DNA of 64,000 nt, taken from Bin87 sp963663945 (GTDB lineage Bacteria > Chloroflexota > Dehalococcoidia > Lucifugimonadales > UBA3495). The stretch spans positions 1,984,001-2,048,000 of the forward strand of contig OY760687.1 in assembly GCA_963663945.1 (NCBI GenBank). The letters are read 5' to 3'. How positions within the stretch are numbered: position 1 is the first letter of the stretch; every line of letters starts with the position of its first letter. This document shows positions 60,262-64,000 of the stretch, in pieces. The notes below the pieces were generated by a model, which had not been told where the DNA came from, did no database searches, and saw only the letters and a list, made by a program, of their open reading frames with translations. The position numbers and the translations under genes are program-made.

Positions 60262-61557
60262 TCAGCCCTTGATGGTCGGAGCGACTTCCCGAATGGCGGC
60301 AACCGTCTGGTCGATGTCGGCGTCAGTATGCGCGATCGACGGGTAGAATTTCTGCGGCCAGGACTTGAGGATCCCGCGCTCCAGCAATCCGGCGTTGAGA
60401 CGCGACAGGGGCTGACCATCTGCGGTCAGGCCGTCACGGAAGCTCCGGACCGGGTGGTCGGCAAAGTAGATGTCAAAGATCGCGTCCTCGCCGACGCTCT
60501 GTATGGAGAACCCCTGCTCTTCGCAGGCATCTACCAGCGCGGCACGAATGCGCCCGCCAACCTCATGGAGGCGGTCATAGGCGCCTTCGGTGCGCAATTC
60601 AGCCAAAGTGGCGAGACCGGCGGCGCACGCGATGGGAAAGCCGTTCAGCGTGCCGATTTGATCGACGTAATCATCCGCCGACACCGCGGCGCGGTCATAA
60701 ACGGACATCACGTCGGCATTGCCCATCAGAGCCGCCAGCGGGTACCCGCCACCCATAATCTTGCCCACGGTGCACAGGTCGGGCGCCACTCCGTAGTATT
60801 CTTGTGCGCCGCCGTAGGCCAGGCGGAAGCCGGTGACGATTTCGTCAAAAATCAGCAGCAGGCCGGCATCCTGGGTGATCTTGCGGAGGCCCTGAAGAAA
60901 GCCGGGATCGGGAGCGATGGTGCGCTGTAGTGGCTCTACGATCACCGCGGCGATCTCATCCTTGTGCGCCGCTATGATCGCGGCTGTGGTGTCAAGGTCA
61001 TTGAACTGGGACACCAGCATCAGGTCGTTGAGAGCCCTGGGGATGCCTGCGGTGTTAGCTTCGGCCTGGGGGAACTCCACCGCCGCCGAGGCGAACACGG
61101 ACATCATCGCGTAATCGCTGGTACCGTGGTATCCGCCCTCGAACTTGAGGATCTTCTCCTTGCCGGTATAGGCGCGAGCCACGCGCATGGCCTGGAAACA
61201 GGCATCAGTGCCGCTGGTGGTGAAACGGACCTGTTCAGCGCAAGGTACGGCCCTGACCAGTTCCTCGGCCAGAAGCACAGCCTGATCGTTGGTGGCGAAA
61301 AACGTCGAGCCGCGGCTCACTGCGGACAGCACAGCATCGGTGACGGCAGGGTGGGCATGTCCCAGTATCATGGGCCCGGAGCCCATCAGCCAGTCGACAT
61401 ACTCGTTGCCGGACACGTCCCAGATACGTCCTCCCTTGCCTTCCTTGACCAGGAATTTGAGGTCCTCAGGGTAGGACGTGTTGCCCGTGCCGCTGCCGGG
61501 AAAATACTGTGCGGCTTTGTCAAGGAGGTCCCGTTCGAGTGGTGTCCGTTGGGTCAT
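60262..61557 (-). CDS. HemL-like class III aminotransferase
   Basis: 431 residues from the ATG at 61557 with GGGAGG 5 bp upstream. The PLP lysine is in VGKIMGGGYPLAALMG, and IFDEIVTGFRLAYGGAQEYYG precedes it. RFTTSGTDACFQAMRVARAYTG and FEGGYHGTSDY are family features. It resembles glutamate-1-semialdehyde aminomutase, which makes 5-aminolevulinate. However, the usual GNMG segment after the VEP motif reads PLQRTIAPDPGFL, so a related transaminase or aminomutase with another substrate is equally possible. It is closed by a strong terminator. Confidence 0.8.
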   Translation of the reverse strand: MTQRTPLERDLLDKAAQYFPGSGTGNTSYPEDLKFLVKEGKGGRIWDVSGNEYVDWLMGSGPMILGHAHPAVTDAVLSAVSRGSTFFATNDQAVLLAEELVRAVPCAEQVRFTTSGTDACFQAMRVARAYTGKEKILKFEGGYHGTSDYAMMSVFASAAVEFPQAEANTAGIPRALNDLMLVSQFNDLDTTAAIIAAHKDEIAAVIVEPLQRTIAPDPGFLQGLRKITQDAGLLLIFDEIVTGFRLAYGGAQEYYGVAPDLCTVGKIMGGGYPLAALMGNADVMSVYDRAAVSADDYVDQIGTLNGFPIACAAGLATLAELRTEGAYDRLHEVGGRIRAALVDACEEQGFSIQSVGEDAIFDIYFADHPVRSFRDGLTADGQPLSRLNAGLLERGILKSWPQKFYPSIAHTDADIDQTVAAIREVAPTIKG

Positions 61558-61591
61558 GTTGGCCTCCCGTTGCACGTATGAGTGTGGTTTC

Positions 61592-61597
61592 ATTATA
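61592..61597 (-). promoter_or_regulatory. Candidate -10 element for the HemL-like gene
   Basis: Perfect TATAAT on the minus strand, about 34 bp before the ATG; no clear -35 at normal spacing. Confidence 0.45.
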
Positions 61598-61609
61598 CAT
61601 ACCGCAAAA

Positions 61610-61638
61610 TGACGAAAGGGCGGGTTGGCGACCCGCCC
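61610..61638 (-). terminator. Terminator after mdh
   Basis: Minus-strand stem GGGCGGGT / ACCCGCCC with a 5-base loop, followed by TTTCGTCATTTT. It lies about 40 bp past the mdh stop. Confidence 0.75.
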
Positions 61639-61677
61639 CAGTTCGACTTTGGGTGCGTCCGAAATGTGCGGTCGGCG

Positions 61678-62622
61678 CTATGCAGCTTCCTCTCTGGCCT
61701 TGGCCATGACATCGACCAATTCCTGCACGGAAGCGGCCGAGGACTGCAACGCGGACATTTCATCGTCGGTGAGGCTGATCTCGATCACTTGCTCCATGCC
61801 GCCGGCGCCGATCTTGACGGGGACACCAACGCACAGGCCGTGGATGCCGTACTCACCCTCCAGATAGGCGCAGCCGGGCAGGATGCGCTTGCGGTCCAGC
61901 AGGATCGCCTCGACCATCTGGGTGATAGCTGCCGACGGCGCATAGAATGCCGAACCCTGCTTGAGCAGGGCGACGATTTCGCCGCCGCCGTCCCGCGTCC
62001 TCTGCACGATGGAGTCGATGCGGTCCTGGGACAGGAGTTCCGTAAGCGGTATGGCGCCGACGGTGGTATAGCGCACCAGGGGAACCATGTCGTCACCGTG
62101 TCCACCCAGCACCATGGCCTGGACGTCATCTACCGACACGTTCAGTTCCTGGGCGATGAAGGTCCGGTAGCGAGCGGTATCGAGCACGCCGGCCATTCCG
62201 AACACCCGATTGCGCGGAAAACCGGAGGACTGGAACACGTTCTGCACCATGGCATCCAACGGGTTGGTCACCGCCAGGATGATGCAGTTGGGAGAATGTT
62301 TGACCACCTCCTCGGTAACGGCGGAAGTGATGCGCATGTTGGTCAGCAACAGGTCATCGCGGCTCATGCCGGGACGACGGGCGATGCCGGCCGTGATGAC
62401 CACGACGTCGGAGCCGGCGGATTCCTCGTACCCGTTGGAACCGGTGATCAAGGCATCGGTGCCAATCACCGGGCCGGACTCGAGCATATCGAGGCCCTTG
62501 CCCTGGGGCAGGTCTTCTACGACGTCAACAAGAACCACGTCGGCGTAGCCGAGCTGGTGGATCCGTTGGGCGGTCGTGGCGCCGACATTGCCGGCGCCAA
62601 CGACGGTTACTTTGCTTCGCAT
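61678..62622 (-). CDS. mdh: Malate dehydrogenase (LDH-like type)
   Basis: 314 residues from the ATG at 62622. The Rossmann motif VVGAGNVGATTA is followed by the NAD-selecting aspartate in VVLVDVVED. ARRPGMSRDDLLLTN has the paired arginines that favour malate over lactate. VTNPLDAM and the catalytic histidine in VLGGHGDDMVPL are intact. It oxidises malate to oxaloacetate in the TCA cycle. It is 34 bp from the isocitrate dehydrogenase stop, on the same strand. Confidence 0.95.
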   Translation of the reverse strand: MRSKVTVVGAGNVGATTAQRIHQLGYADVVLVDVVEDLPQGKGLDMLESGPVIGTDALITGSNGYEESAGSDVVVITAGIARRPGMSRDDLLLTNMRITSAVTEEVVKHSPNCIILAVTNPLDAMVQNVFQSSGFPRNRVFGMAGVLDTARYRTFIAQELNVSVDDVQAMVLGGHGDDMVPLVRYTTVGAIPLTELLSQDRIDSIVQRTRDGGGEIVALLKQGSAFYAPSAAITQMVEAILLDRKRILPGCAYLEGEYGIHGLCVGVPVKIGAGGMEQVIEISLTDDEMSALQSSAASVQELVDVMAKAREEAA

Positions 62623-62656
62623 GTGTTGGGTGGTCCTCCGATTGATCCAGGTTTGG

Positions 62657-64000
62657 TTAGATTGCATCCACGATGGCGTTCAACGTGGCGCTGGGCCGCA
62701 TGGCTGTTGCGGACTTCTCATGGTCAGGGCGATAGTAACCGCCGATATCCACCGGTTCGCCCTGACAGTCGATCAGTTCCTGAATGATCTTGTCCTCGTT
62801 TTCGGTCATCTGGCGGGCGACGTCTGCGAAGCGGGCTTTCAACTCGGGGTTTTGGTCCTGGTTCGCCAGGGCCTGCGCCCAATAGAGCGCGAGGTAGAAA
62901 TGGCTGCCCCGGGTGTCGAGTTCCTTCACCCGACGCGACGGGTTCCGCTGGTGTTCCAGATGCTCTCCGATCGCCTGGTCCAGTGTCTCGGCCAGGAGCC
63001 GCGCACCGTCGTTGTCGTACACCTCTCCGGAGTGCTCGAACGAGGCAACCAGGGCGCAGAATTCACCCAGAGAGTCCCATCGAAGGTGTCCTTCCTCGAC
63101 GAATTGCTGGACGTGCCGGGGAGCCGAACCACCGGCGCCGGTCTCGAACAGTCCGCCGCCGTTGAGCAAAGGCACGACAGAAAGCATCTTGGCGCTGGTT
63201 CCCAACTCGAGGATTGGGAACAGGTCGGTCAGGTAATCGCGCAACACGTTTCCGGTAACGGCGATGGTGTCCTGACTGGCGCGGCTGCGCGCCAGGGTGG
63301 CTTTCATGGCGGCCAAGGGAGCCATGATGCTGATGTCCAGCCCGGATGTGTCGTGGTTGGGCAGGTACTGGTTTACCTTCTTGATGAGTTCGGCGTCGTG
63401 GGCGCGTTTCTCGTCCAACCAGAAGATGGCGGCCTGGCCGGTCAGCCGGGAACGGGACACGCCGAGCCTTACCCAGTCCTGGATCGGGGCGTCTTTGGTT
63501 TGGCACATGCGGAAGATGTCGCCTTGCTCGACGCGCTGTTCCATCAGAGTCGCGCCGGACGAGTCAACCACACTGATCGTCCCGTTGCCCGGCGCCGTGA
63601 AGGTCTTGTCGTGGGAACCGTACTCTTCAGCCGCCTGGGCCATCAGACCCACGTTGGCAACACTGCCAATTTTCGACGGGTCGAGGGCTCCGTGCTGCTG
63701 GCAGTCTTCGACAACCGCCTGGTAGATGGTGGCATAGGAACGGTCAGGGATCAGTGCAACGGTGTCGTGCAAATCGTTGTCCGGGCCCCAGGTGCGCCCT
63801 CCGTCGCGGATGACCACGGGCATGGAGGCGTCAATAATTGTGTCGCTGGGAACGTGGAGGTTGGTGATCCCCCGGTTGGAGTTCACCATCATCAAATCCG
63901 GGCGTCGGTCGTAGCACGCCTGGATGTCAGCCTCGATCTCGGCGCGCTTGGCCTCGGGCAAGTCCTGGATCTTGGTCAGCAATTCGGCGACGCCGTTATC
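62657..64000 (-). CDS. icd: Isocitrate dehydrogenase, monomeric NADP type, C-terminal part (5' end outside window)
   Basis: 447 residues with no stop before the window edge at 64000; monomeric enzymes are about 740 residues, so roughly 290 are missing. The sequence matches the monomeric (type II) family, not the homodimeric one: VNSNRGITNLHVPSDTIIDASMP, APGNGTISVVDSSG, RLTGQAAIFWLDEKRAHDAELI (in parts), GGGLFETGAGGSAPRHV and the terminal YRPDHEKSATAMRPSATLNAI. It makes 2-oxoglutarate and NADPH. It precedes mdh in a probable TCA operon. Confidence 0.95.
   Translation of the reverse strand, partial: DNGVAELLTKIQDLPEAKRAEIEADIQACYDRRPDLMMVNSNRGITNLHVPSDTIIDASMPVVIRDGGRTWGPDNDLHDTVALIPDRSYATIYQAVVEDCQQHGALDPSKIGSVANVGLMAQAAEEYGSHDKTFTAPGNGTISVVDSSGATLMEQRVEQGDIFRMCQTKDAPIQDWVRLGVSRSRLTGQAAIFWLDEKRAHDAELIKKVNQYLPNHDTSGLDISIMAPLAAMKATLARSRASQDTIAVTGNVLRDYLTDLFPILELGTSAKMLSVVPLLNGGGLFETGAGGSAPRHVQQFVEEGHLRWDSLGEFCALVASFEHSGEVYDNDGARLLAETLDQAIGEHLEHQRNPSRRVKELDTRGSHFYLALYWAQALANQDQNPELKARFADVARQMTENEDKIIQELIDCQGEPVDIGGYYRPDHEKSATAMRPSATLNAIVDAI

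Noticed and set aside
1..64000. Mobile element, phage, CRISPR or defence island
   Set aside because: No transposase, integrase, repeat-spacer array, toxin-antitoxin or restriction gene was found; all long genes are housekeeping or metabolic.

Overview
The window is 64 kb of dense, GC-rich bacterial chromosome with short intergenic gaps and no phage, transposase, integrase or CRISPR array. The gene mix points to Chloroflexota, most likely a Dehalococcoidia/SAR202-like lineage. The pointers are: a complex I operon without the NADH module (no nuoE/F/G), luciferase-like flavin monooxygenases and a PPOX/F420-type flavoprotein, a PAC2 protein, a DUF4349 lipoprotein, a CaiB/BaiF CoA-transferase, a succinate dehydrogenase with an HdrB-like third subunit, monomeric isocitrate dehydrogenase and a two-gene transketolase. 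The placement is inferred from gene content; there is no rRNA or ribosomal protein gene here to confirm it.

Layout. 1-2171: end of ileS (type 2) and mutM. 2268-4505: a 703-residue three-domain fusion (DapA-like aldolase, complete MfnB-like furan synthase, TusA-like tail), the most unusual gene in the window. 4591-8430: a three-subunit molybdenum hydroxylase operon with its own strong promoter. 8492-13531: PPOX flavoprotein and sbcC on the minus strand, diverging from an ABC-2 exporter. 13580-14905: ffh. 14916-17853 (minus): an amidohydrolase-Mug fusion, thpR and alkA, coupled by stop/start overlaps. 18076-19922: transketolase pair. 20027-22875 (minus): proB-proA plus a small unknown protein. 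22876-23362: the only long gene-free stretch, with a decayed REP/MITE-like element and the mfd promoter. 23363-27004: mfd, convergent with a DUF4349 lipoprotein.

28684-38640: tRNA-Pro, an AGPS-like flavoenzyme, a zinc alcohol dehydrogenase, a luciferase-like monooxygenase split into two frames, an acyl-CoA synthetase, a PuuE-type deacetylase, a VOC protein, a second luciferase-like monooxygenase and a PAC2 protein. The acyl-CoA synthetase and deacetylase diverge from a region with a palindromic operator candidate. 38711-43578 (mostly minus): tRNA-Met, then alpha/beta hydrolase, CoA-transferase, rdgB, moaA and moaC in one apparent operon; moaA/moaC supply molybdopterin, which the 4.7-8.4 kb enzyme would need.

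43617-60181: an energy block, nuoABCDHIJK, a DUF2007-like small gene, nuoLMN, nadK, two paralogous NUDIX hydrolases, then sdhA, sdhB and an HdrB-like subunit. 60262-64000 (minus): a HemL-like aminotransferase, malate dehydrogenase and the C-terminal part of monomeric isocitrate dehydrogenase. Together the last 20 kb covers several TCA-cycle steps and the quinone-reducing complexes that would take their electrons.
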